Below are positions 23,371 to 33,033 of a stretch of DNA of 64,000 nucleotides, piece after piece (the first letter of the stretch is position 1; the number at the start of each line of letters is the position of its first letter). Origin of the DNA: Pyricularia pennisetigena (lineage: Eukaryota > Ascomycota > Sordariomycetes > Magnaporthales > Pyriculariaceae); contig NC_043744.1 in assembly GCF_004337985.1 (NCBI RefSeq), positions 4,499,417-4,563,416 of the forward strand, read 5' to 3'. The position numbers were made by a program, and so were the translations under genes. The notes below the pieces were generated by a model that worked only from the letters and a program-made list of their open reading frames with translations, was not told the DNA's origin and did not search any database.

Positions 23371-25667
23371 TTACACATTGGGTGAGAGGAGATCGTATTT
23401 CACGCAACGCTCGACCTGTACAGACAGTCAATTAGCCCATCTGTATAAACTCCCACCAAGGATCCGAAAGGAGGAGGGATACTCACATCTTCAATACTCG
23501 CCTGCAGAAACCTCCTCGCCTCCAACCCGACCCAGAACTTTATCATGCTCAGGTCGCCCTGCTTGATCATCTGCCCGCCGCTCTGCGCACTGAGCTCGCG
23601 CAGGATGGGTAGCGAGCTGCTCAACAGGTCCAAGTCTGGGTTGAGGCTCCTCCCGATGCCCTCAAGCAGCAGGATGCTTATGACGACGTTGACAAAGTCG
23701 CCCTCGACGCGGACGTGGTGCGTACGCACCATGGACAAGACACTCTGCAGAATGTCGCCGATCTTGACGTTGCCCAGCGCCAAAGTCGAGGACTTGACGT
23801 CAAGCACCAGCTTCTGCATCTTCAGCGCAAAAACCTCCTTATCCAGCACCGCGTCCGGCTGCCGACACCGCTCGCACATGAGTACGCCAGCCCGGTACCC
23901 ATCAAACTCTGCCACGGCACGGAAGAGGTCCAGGAAGTTGCGCCGGTTTTTCGCGTTCAGCTCCGTCACCAGCCCTGTGTCGATGAAGATGAGCTGCGGT
24001 CGGAATCCTTCGTCGTCAATCTTGCGCAGCTCTTCCTCCCACGCCGCCTTGTTCTCGCGGCCTTTGTATGGCCGCAGCCGGGAGAGAACCTGCTCAGTCA
24101 CGTCCACTTGCGACTCTGACTTTTGCGGTGGTTGGCTAGGCGGTCCCCCATTTTGTGATCGGCGCTTGAGCGGCATTTGTGGCAGGTCTGGCTGCTCGGC
24201 CTGGTAGAAGCGAACCATAATGTTACCTGGGTGCAGGTCGGCGTGCACAAAGTTGTCGAGCAGCAGCATGCGCAGGAACGCGTCGAGGCCCTCGGCTGCG
24301 ATGTCGTGCTGGAAAACGCCGCCGCCGTTTTCCAAAAAGTCCGCAAGTGGAATCCCTTGCGCAAACTCCTCAACCAGTACGTTTCGCGTTGTGAACTCGG
24401 TGTAGGGGAAAGGGAACCAAGCAGTCGAGCGGTCGCGGAAGTGCTTCCTGAACAGACTTAGGTTGGCGGCCTCGATGCGCAAGTCGAGCTGCAGGCGCAT
24501 CATCTCGCCGAATTGTTCCACCTCGTCGGGAAGCGACAGCCAATGGATGGTGGGAATGGTGTTGAGAACTCTGGCAAAAAATCCCATGATGCGTAGATCG
24601 CGCCGCACCGTTCGCTCCACGCCCGGATGCAGCACTTTGATCGCGACGTACGACGAGGGTACTCGCTTTGGCGTGCTCTTGAACACCGTCTCGACGTTCT
24701 TTCTCACCTTGCGCCTGGCCGTCTGTTCATGGCCGGCCAGATCCACATCACCCGGCGCGGCAAGGTCCGGCTTGAGCTTGGCACGGTAAACCTGGGCAAT
24801 GGCTCCAACACCCAATGGCTTCTCCTCAAACTCGTCAAATATCTCATCAAAAGGTCTACCGTCGAATGCGGCCTGGACGATGCGCTTGGTGGCGTGTAGA
24901 GAATGCGCCGGCGCGTGCGAGTGCAGCCTAGACATGGTCTCGCACATCTCGGTCGGGAATATATCAGACCTTGATGCAGCCCACTGGCCGAGCTTGATAA
25001 AGGCCGGACCGGCGAACTCCATGCTCTGCACTAGGAACCCGTACCACCATAGCGTACCGGTCCTCTCGTTATCCTTGTCCGGCAACCTGCGACCGATCCA
25101 GATTGCCGGTACGGCGAGTATGACTGGTACAAAGATGCACACCAGATGCAGGAAACGGAAGCCCGTGCACAAAGGCTCCCAAACGTACAAGTCGAGGAAT
25201 AATATGATGCCGTGGCGTGCGCGTGAGAGCCCATGGTCGTCGTCGTCTAAGCGCTTCGCAATCTCGTCACGCGACGCGGCCAACATACGATCCTCGCCCG
25301 TCTCGTCTGCATTATCGTTTTCTTGCTCAGATAGCTGAACGAAGGCCGCGGTTCCCAATGTAGCTGCGCCTGTGCCGCCTATCCTGGACATGAGAATCCT
25401 CCTCTGCCCGTTGTTTCGCTGGCCGCCGCCATGATGCGACGCTGTTCTCCTTCCTACCAGCGCACTAAAACTTGGTTGTTTAGATGCGCTGGACCTGTTG
25501 TAACCGCCGCATCTAAAGGTTCTGGTTGCACCTCGTGCATCGTGGACTCGGGCTATTATTGAACTTCGGAACGGCCGGGAGGCGACACGGAGAGCAGGGC
25601 ACCGAAGGCCCAGGGGTTGTAGGAACATGGTCGAAGTCGGTTCGGTCAGAGTCCGTAGGAGATGCAA
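23371..25667 (-). CDS. ABC1/ADCK (UbiB) family atypical kinase, mitochondrial
   Basis: Exon 1 is 25667-23487 and exon 2 is 23415-23371 (71-nt intron, donor GTGAGT, acceptor CAG), giving 741 aa. The final residues after the join are VERCVKYDLLSPNV. An alternative start is Met14 (25626-25628), whose N terminus (MFLQPLGLRCPALRVASRPF) looks better as a mitochondrial presequence. Features are a hydrophobic segment at about 165-195, the KxGQ motif FIKLGQWAASRSD near 224, the ATP-binding VAIKVLHPG, the catalytic HADLHPGN near 476, and DTG in place of DFG near 564. The family supports coenzyme Q and lipid homeostasis at the mitochondrial inner membrane. The long N terminus suggests the ADCK2/Cqd1 branch rather than Coq8, but that is inference. 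It is divergent to the haem lyase gene. Confidence 0.92.
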
Positions 25668-26245
25668 ATAATGCCGCGCCGGGCAGGATTTCTATGTTGA
25701 CATGGTTGGTGTATCTATTCTGTCTGGTCTATGGCAGGACTGATGGCGAAGAGGGAATAGGCCGTAGGAGCATCCACGAATGGTGGTGTCGACCTCTAGA
25801 CTAGTAAAACGAGCGGGTTCGTTCAATCAATGACGAATCAATGCATGGTGCTAGAGCTAATCTATGGTGTGGGACAAAATCCGATCAAATGTGACAAGCA
25901 GGGCCCGTTGTCTGACGTAATGATCCCCCTTTGCTAAGGAACAATCCCTGCAAAATTAATTGCTTGAGCATGATCTGGAAGAACCCGAAAAATTCCTTAT
26001 CGATGGACCCAACCGAGCCTAGAATTTCAATGCGCCCAAGTTTATTGGAGAGAAAAGTTGAGCAGACAACGATCTCTTGGGACTGGGTGTCAAAACGTTC
26101 GGATTATTTGCAAAGATTTCAACGACGACGCTCCCTCAACTACTTCCAATCGATCTCAAATTCTTCTGCGACTCTGACTTCCTCCGTTGATACTTCACTT
26201 TACCTAACACCACCTAGTCACATAAACCGCAAAAACCAAGACACC
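25668..26245. promoter_or_regulatory. Divergent promoter region, ABC1 kinase / cytochrome c haem lyase
   Basis: These 578 bp lie between the start codons of two genes for mitochondrial proteins, which could be co-regulated. No TATA box stands out. Confidence 0.45.
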
Positions 26246-27416
26246 ATGGGTTGGTTTTGGTCAGACATTCCTGCGCCGCCTGCGTCCGCACCGGCCGCAC
26301 CGCATCCCAACACGCCCGCTGGAACACCACCGGTATGCCTTGATTTGCACGCGGAATATACGGTTTTGACAAAATAAAATTTAAAACAGTACAACACTAA
26401 CAGATGGCCTCACCATAGCCCGGTTGCCCGATGCACAAGAAGACGATCGACGCCCTGAACCCAGCAGCAGCAGCAACCAACGCCAGTTCGACCAAAGCAA
26501 CACCACCATCATCATGCCCCGTTTCCCACGACCAGGCCCCTGCACAGAAACAGCAGTCCGCCTTCTCCCGCCTCAACCCCCTCAACTACATGTTCCCTGA
26601 CTTGTCTAACGCGCCGGCCCCGAACCAAACCGTCGCGCTGCCAACCGAGCGCGAGCATTCCTCCATCCCGCGCGGCGGCGGCGAGGGCAACTGGGAGTAC
26701 CCGTCGCCGCAGCAAATGTACCACGCCCTCCTGCGAAAGGGCTACACCGACACGGACCCCACCGCCGTCGAGGCCATGGTTGCCTGCCACAACTTCCTCA
26801 ACGAGGGCGCCTGGGCCGAGATTGTCGACTGGGAGAGGCGCTTCAGTAAGGGTCTGATCCGCGGCTGGCAGATCAGCCGGCAGGGAGAGGAGAGAGCCCC
26901 GCAGATTCTGCGCAGGCTCGAGAGGGAGGAGGGCGCCGAGCCCGTCGTTCCTAGCCTTGTCAGGTTCCAGGGCAGGCCCAAGGACATGACGCCAAAGGCG
27001 GCGTTTTTCCAGGTCATGGGCTGGCTTTATCCCTCCAAGTTTGAGTGAGTACCCTTGCTTTGTTGTTGTTTCTTTCCCTCCCCCGCTGAAAACAGAATCT
27101 CTTTACTTGTGGTGCTAGTGACTGACTTAATTTCCCAACTTTTTTCTTTGATATGAGTAGGACCGAGCCGCCTTTTGATCGCCATGACTGGTACGTCCAG
27201 CGAGATTTCAACGGCCAAAAGAAGGAGGTCCGCTACGTTATCGATTACTACTCCGGTCCGCCGGAGCCCACTGGCGAGCCCGTCTTCTACCTCGACGTGC
27301 GCCCTGCTGCCACCCCGACTGGCGCTGCGGAGCGCCTCATCAGATGGGGCAGCGACGTCTGGTGGCGTGCCGCTGGCCTCGAAGCCAGGGAGCAGCAGCA
27401 AGGCAAGACCCAATAG
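26246..27416 (+). CDS. Holocytochrome c synthase (cytochrome c haem lyase)
   Basis: The three exons are 26246-26332, 26419-27044 and 27161-27416, giving 322 aa. Donors are GTATGC and GTGAGT, and both acceptors are TAG. The first join gives [11 protein letters not shown], placing a haem-regulatory CP motif (C32-P33) next to the N terminus. A second, CPV, is at 62-64, as in fungal enzymes. The body holds the conserved segments [77 protein letters not shown] and [16 protein letters not shown], followed by YVIDYYSG. The enzyme sits in the mitochondrial intermembrane space and attaches haem covalently to the CXXCH cysteines of apocytochrome c (or c1). The first exon encodes only 29 residues. Confidence 0.96.
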
Positions 27417-27838
27417 TGAAGCAGGCTCGACTTTGATACTCGACGGGTCCGCTGATGCGATGATATGCGATGAGTTGTGCGGGAAAGACTTGTTTATGCT
27501 AACAATGTAACAAAAAAAAAACAAAATCCCTTCCCTTTTTGGACAGGCAAGCCAGGGTTTTCTCTACTCTCTGTATGATATTTTACCCGGGATGATCTCA
27601 TTTATCCCTCATGTACCTACGTTATAATAATGTTGCATTGATACCTTGACGATACGCGGGATAGATCTCAAAGCCCCACCGTGACTAGTTTCTCGCCGAC
27701 AGATTGGTTACTTGGACTTTTTGACATTTTACATGCCTCGCACATTTTGGTATCATCGTAAGAAGCAGCTTTATTATACTGTGTTGTTACACAATTATTT
27801 GCTACCGACGATGAAAGCCCCCACTCTTCCTCATTTGT
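27417..27838. other. Convergent spacer, haem lyase / HsbA-like
   Basis: These 422 bp lie between two stop codons, are AT-rich and presumably hold both 3' UTRs. Nothing else was recognised. Confidence 0.55.
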
Positions 27839-28510
27839 TCATGCACGGATGGTAGCAAGCTCCCTGACCTGGTCCAGCAGTGCCTTGCTCTCCCTGGGCG
27901 CGTTCTTCAGGACCTTGTCCCTCAGGTGATCGATGTCTTGGGCGGCGTTCTTGGGAGGGTTGCCCTGGGCCGTCTGGATCCTGCTGATCTGCATTGCCAA
28001 GAAGAACTTGGGGATCTTGATGGTGGCGAAGTTGCCGCCGACGGAGCGGATGCCGGCTTCGGTGGCCGTGTAGACGTCCACTTCCGCCTGGAACTTCTTG
28101 AGGTCCGTGCTGGCGAGCGGCGTAGCCGTCTTGAAGGTTTCGAGCGCAAACGCCAGCGGCGACAGGTTGGAGTTGGCAAAGTTGATCTTGCTGAACGAGG
28201 TGGTGCCCTCGGTAACGTCGGGCACGCCGTTGAGCGTCTTGACGGCGGCGTTGCACGTGACCTTGGGGCCGATGGACGCGGCCGCGTCCGAAACCTCCTT
28301 GGGGAGTGCCGTCTTGCCTACGACGAAGCAGGCGCCTGCGACCTGGCGCTCGGCGAGGTTGCGCTCGACCAGAGGGCCTGATGGGGACGTGGTTGGTCAG
28401 TCACTTGTTATTTTTGAATTACCAAATTGGGAAGAGTGGGGATGTCGCGGGAGCTTACTGGCGATGGCGCACGAGGCGCCAAAGACAAGGGCAGCGAAAG
28501 AGAACTTCAT
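27839..28510 (-). CDS. HsbA-like hydrophobic surface-binding secreted protein
   Basis: The two exons are 28510-28459 and 28377-27839, giving 196 aa. The intron is 81 nt with donor GTAAGC and acceptor CAG. The N terminus MKFSFAALVFGASCAIA is a signal peptide; the intron lies just after it, and the join yields IASPLVERNLAERQ. The mature part matches the HsbA family pattern: an all-helical domain of about 130 residues with LSPLAFALETFKTATPL, EVDVYTATEAGIRSVGG and the terminal ALLDQVRELA. In Aspergillus oryzae HsbA is secreted, binds hydrophobic polymer surfaces and recruits a cutinase-type hydrolase; in plant pathogens relatives are expressed on the host surface. There is no GPI signal. This copy lies alone between housekeeping genes. 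Confidence 0.88.
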
Positions 28511-29756
28511 TTTTGAGGGAATGACGAGGTTTAGAAACTGCTGTTTGATTACAGATCAAAATTTAATAGTAATAATAATAGAAAAAGAGGCACCCTTCCA
28601 GAAGGTAACCGTGAACGAAAGTAAAGAGTTGGAGGAAACCGACCGGATCGACAGATCAATAGCGAAGAGCGGGATGACAAGAAATAGTAAGAGACCAGAT
28701 CAAGATGGAGAGGATCTTGCGTCCACATTTAAAGGCATCCGCGGAACGCGTTTGCCGGGACTGCCCATTTCGTTTACTATCAGGGGCGGGGCCAAATGCA
28801 TGCTCAAACTGTGGTTCAAATTGGGTAATTCCATCCAGAACAGCGAATTGTGTGGCTGCCACCCCTGGACGAGGAGTAACAAGGCCGAAAAAATTGTTTC
28901 AACCCCCGAGGGATTGTTTGGTAGAACTTGACGTGAAGTTGAATGAGGCTCTTCTGCAGGGCATAAGCGTTTGGGCCAGGATTCAGGGGACGAAGGGCGG
29001 CTGCGCTAGTTTAATTCGGGCATCTGATACAAGTTGAGACGAAAACTTCCCTCCGTCGACTCCACAGTTGGTGTGCACTTTTACCTTATTTGGACGGGCT
29101 GTCATCTGTGACGCGACGAACTGCAGGTTGAAATCTAAGCTTGGGATAATGTTCAAAATATACTCCTATGTGTTGATGAATCGTTCGATTTTACTCGCGC
29201 ATACCAAAAAGTATCCCACTAGACTAATGGAGAAAGAAGGTTTGCAAATTCTGTAATTACTAACTCATGTTGCAAGGCTGCTGTTACATTTGAGACACAG
29301 TAAGTGATGGGCCAATCAAGCGATCATAACGGCGCACGGACTAGTGCACGGATCACTGTCCCCGATTTATTAACGCAAGCCAATCAAACACAGGATCTGT
29401 CGATATAGTCCCCACATATAGCCGCAAGATCCTCTCAACCCCTGCTCCCAGTCAATCCTCCAAAGCTCACAACGCCTCCCAAAGCGCACGCAAGAAAAGC
29501 AACAGAAATTTTCACGCGGCTAATCAAACCGATCAATTGATCGCACGCACCACACCTGTCATTACTGCCCCGGTTCACCGTTTGCTGGTCCGGTCAAACC
29601 TGTAGGATCGCCAGACGCAGGAGAGCTTGTACTAAATATAATTTTCACCAAAATCTTGCCATATTGCACGCATAGTGGCAACCCGAACCCCCGTTGTGTA
29701 CCTAATTGATCACTGGATCGGTCACGAGGGTGTAAGGCTCAGCAGTGGGACGGACC
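28511..29756. promoter_or_regulatory. Divergent promoter region, HsbA-like / RRM protein
   Basis: This 1.25-kb region is long for a housekeeping promoter, consistent with a regulated secreted-protein gene on the minus strand. It contains several AT-rich runs but no conserved coding sequence. Confidence 0.45.
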
Positions 29757-31481
29757 ATGGAAGGAGCTGGCGATAGATTCACATCTACCCCAACCACCAC
29801 CACCCGCCTCCACATCACCCCTTTAGACCCTGATTTGCTCAAGGTCATCATCCCAGCCAAAGTCATCCCCGTCGCTGCCAACATCTCATACCATACCCTT
29901 GAGACCTTCCCCGAAAAGCGTTACGGCTTTGTCGACCTGCCGACTGAGGAGGCCGATCGCATCAAGAAGAAGCTCAACGGCGCCGTTCTGAAGGGCGTCA
30001 AGATCAGGATCGAGAAGGCGAGGCAAAGCAAAGAGGATCTCATCATGGCACGGCGCAAGGAGGAGGAGGAGGAGGAGCAGCGGTCTGGCGACAAGGAAAA
30101 GAAGGTCAAGAAGGAGAAGGTACACAAGGAGAAAAAGGATCGCAGCAAGAAGCGCAAGAGGGATGATGAGGAGATCGTTGGTGTCGAGCTTGAGGAGGGC
30201 CGCAAGGTTAAACGCGGTTGGACCGTTTCGCCTAAGGAAGCACGCGAGGCCAAGTCTAAAGACAAGAGCAAGAAGAAGGATAAGGACAAGGACAAGGCCA
30301 AAGACAAGAAAAAGCGCAGAGAGCAAAAGTCTGTCTACACAGAGGGCCCCGAGTGTCTGATTAGGACGGTGCTGCCAGCAGCAGCTTCTACTGAACAGGA
30401 TGGCTCGGTCAAGAAGCGGAAGAAGAAGGACAAGACTGTCGTGATCCACGAGTTCAAGAAGACAAAGACTTTCCCGACATTCTTGAAGAGTTCCACATCG
30501 TCAAAGTCTGTTCCGACAGAGTACGTGGAGGGCACTGGCTGGGTCGATCAGGACGGTAATGTTGTAGAGGCAGTGCGATCGACACGGTCTACAGCAAAAC
30601 CGCGGAATGAAAAGTCGTTATCGGCAGATACGTCGTCGGCAGCGGAGGGCGATGCACAAGCTGAACGCAAGCCGACGCCAGCAGAGCCAGATGCTGAAGA
30701 TACCACCAGTTCCAGTGGCAGTGACACATCTTCCGACGAGGCTTCCGACGAGGAAAGCGAGGAGGAGGAAGCCTCGAACGAGATGCCACCACCGAAGAAA
30801 CCTCGACCGGACTCCATATCTATCCCGGAAACGCCTTCACCTAGAAAGGATGAAGCCTTGAGTGCAGTCCCCAAAACACAATCGCCCAGACCCAAGTCTG
30901 CAAGCTCCGTCATGAGCCTGACAATCAAGATACCATCCGCTACACCAGTCACCCCTGGCAAAGCCTCGGTTCACCCACTGGAAGCACTGTACAAGCGTCC
31001 GAAGCCTGACGACAAGGAGGCTGCGGCTGTTTCTGAGGAGAAGGCTGGATTCACCTTTTTTGGCGGCGAAGACTTTGATGACCAGGATATGGAGGACGAA
31101 GGCAACAACGGCAGCCTACAACCACCCATGACCCCCTTTACGCGCCAGGATTGGGAGCACCGCAATATCCGCAGCGCGGCACCGACGCCGGATACAGCGC
31201 ATCACAACCGCAGCTTCAAATTCTGGCCGCCGCCTGGCGAGGAGTATGATATTGCCGAAGATGAAGAGGAGGATGGAGACGACGACGAAGCCGATGATAA
31301 CAACGCCTCTACATCTGAAGCGGCCACGGCAAGCGGCGAGAAGGCGCCAACTTCGGACTTCCAGAAATGGTTCTGGGAGAACCGCGGCGATCTAAATCGC
31401 TCCTGGAAGAAGAGAAGAAAGCTTGCGGGTAAGGAGAAGAGGTATAGGGAAAATCGGTCACGGGCAAGCAGGGCCATCTAA
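29757..31481 (+). CDS. RRM-like, lysine-rich nucleolar-type protein
   Basis: This is a single-exon frame of 574 aa with ATG at 29757-29759; an in-frame GTG lies four codons upstream, so the ATG was chosen. Residues about 15-90 resemble an RNA-recognition motif: RLHITPLDPDLL as first strand, KRYGFVDLPTEEADRIKKKL as the RNP-1-like strand and helix, and LKGVKIRIEKAR as the last strand. This is followed by a highly charged Lys/Glu-rich region (about 95-210), acidic serine runs (SGSDTSSDEASDEESEEEE near 320-345) and a C-terminal basic block, WFWENRGDLNRSWKKRRKL. The layout recalls Nop8/NOL8-type ribosome-biogenesis factors, and fungal relatives are sometimes labelled SRP40-like. A nucleolar RNA-binding role is inference. 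Confidence 0.75.
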   Translation: MEGAGDRFTSTPTTTTRLHITPLDPDLLKVIIPAKVIPVAANISYHTLETFPEKRYGFVDLPTEEADRIKKKLNGAVLKGVKIRIEKARQSKEDLIMARRKEEEEEEQRSGDKEKKVKKEKVHKEKKDRSKKRKRDDEEIVGVELEEGRKVKRGWTVSPKEAREAKSKDKSKKKDKDKDKAKDKKKRREQKSVYTEGPECLIRTVLPAAASTEQDGSVKKRKKKDKTVVIHEFKKTKTFPTFLKSSTSSKSVPTEYVEGTGWVDQDGNVVEAVRSTRSTAKPRNEKSLSADTSSAAEGDAQAERKPTPAEPDAEDTTSSSGSDTSSDEASDEESEEEEASNEMPPPKKPRPDSISIPETPSPRKDEALSAVPKTQSPRPKSASSVMSLTIKIPSATPVTPGKASVHPLEALYKRPKPDDKEAAAVSEEKAGFTFFGGEDFDDQDMEDEGNNGSLQPPMTPFTRQDWEHRNIRSAAPTPDTAHHNRSFKFWPPPGEEYDIAEDEEEDGDDDEADDNNASTSEAATASGEKAPTSDFQKWFWENRGDLNRSWKKRRKLAGKEKRYRENRSRASRAI

Positions 31482-32752
31482 TTGGTAGCTTTGGGGTTTG
31501 CTCGGCTATTCTGTTGCCTTGATGATAGCATGGACAGCCATCATGTCTCCGCAGATATTTTTCTTAAAAATTCATGGGCTACTTACACTCCACCGTTGGG
31601 TAGAACCGGCATAGACTGTACACACCGGCGCTTAATGCACTTACTATCACGAATTATAATTACTCACTGCGTTTCCGGGCGAGCGTGCATCCATCGTGAC
31701 CAGCATTAAAAGCAGTGATTTGGATCGTAGGTAGCCAAGATTACGAGGCCTGTAGCACTGCGATTGCAGATGACGCAAAGCTCTACTGCATGATATATTG
31801 AGGCTAGTCCTCTTATCCACCATGACGACCTCGAGGCTGAACACTAAAGATGGATGGCGCCGGCAATAGGGATATGGACGTATGCATGCTGATCATCACT
31901 CTTCTTAGTGTAGTGGTCAGGGGAGATGCCCAAAGTGGTATTTAGTTCCTGACGAGAAACGCCTCGGCTCGCGATGACGAGCTTTGTTTTTTTGCGCGAG
32001 ATTTTCATGTGAAGAAGGAGAGAGATCAAAAAAATAAAAACGGGGAAGAAAGCGATCTGTTTACAATTTGTTATATTAAGGTCCAGAGGACAACGTCACC
32101 ACGGGCCGAACTGCATTCGCCATACAGTATATACCATACAGTAGAAACTCAAGAACCAGACGAACATGCAGCTTAGGTAGGTATATGCAAAAAGGGGATA
32201 ATTCTCCGATCCAGACCCGGCATAAAGGCTGCATCAGGTGCGCGCTGATTTCGATGCATAAACCGTTGCAAGAAAACCTAAGATGAAAAAGGAAAAAAAG
32301 AAACTCAATCTCGAAATTGCTTTGGTCTTTGGGAAAAGTTTGCCCAGGCTTCGATATAACGCTTGCGTACCTAGGTACTTGCCAACAGAGCTGAAACTTA
32401 CTTATTACAGTTTTTTTTTTCTTCTTCTTTTTCATGTGCGTGCAAGGAAAATAAACCTAGCTTGAATAATATTCTTTGCTAATGCAAGCGCGGGGGTGTA
32501 TCCCCGTATCAGGGAAAGTCGACAAGACTTCACCGGTCGGGTCCCACGTGGCTACGCCGACTCTGGAACAAATCTCCCAGGCATGGCGAGCTCTTGCTCA
32601 CCGAGAGAGAAACCGAAAACAGGGGCCGGGCCGGAGGCTATTTTGTAGATGAGAAAAAAAAAAGGAGAGAAATGCCTCAGCGCTGGTATCCGAATGCGAG
32701 CTCTACTGTAGAGTACGTTTGAACTGCGCAGCGAAAGACACAATCGCCTCGT

Positions 32753-32771
32753 CCTCTCTCTCTCTCTCTCT
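32753..32771. repeat. (TC)n microsatellite in a pyrimidine tract
   Basis: A pure TC run opens a longer CT-rich stretch that continues to about 32812. A TATAAAG lies shortly after it, which gives a promoter-like layout. Confidence 0.85.
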
Positions 32772-32991
32772 GTCTTTCTGTCTCTGTTTCTCTTTCTCTT
32801 TCTCTACGCTTCGTCATTTGATATAAAGACGAATATACTGCAAAAGAAACTCTTCATTCACTGTACAATGCACATGCTTGTCGCCATTAATCCCGAAACG
32901 ATTGACACCCACCACGGACTTTCCTATTGTCGGTCTGCTTGGCCCGCAGGGGCGCTCGCAGGGGCGCTTTTATTCCGCGAATCCAGCCCTT

Positions 32992-32993
<2 letters not shown>

Positions 32994-33033
<40 letters not shown>
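32994..33033. repeat. Poly(T) homopolymer, T40
   Basis: Forty uninterrupted T residues form the longest homopolymer in the window. It lies within the gene desert and has no recognised retroelement beside it. Confidence 0.9.
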
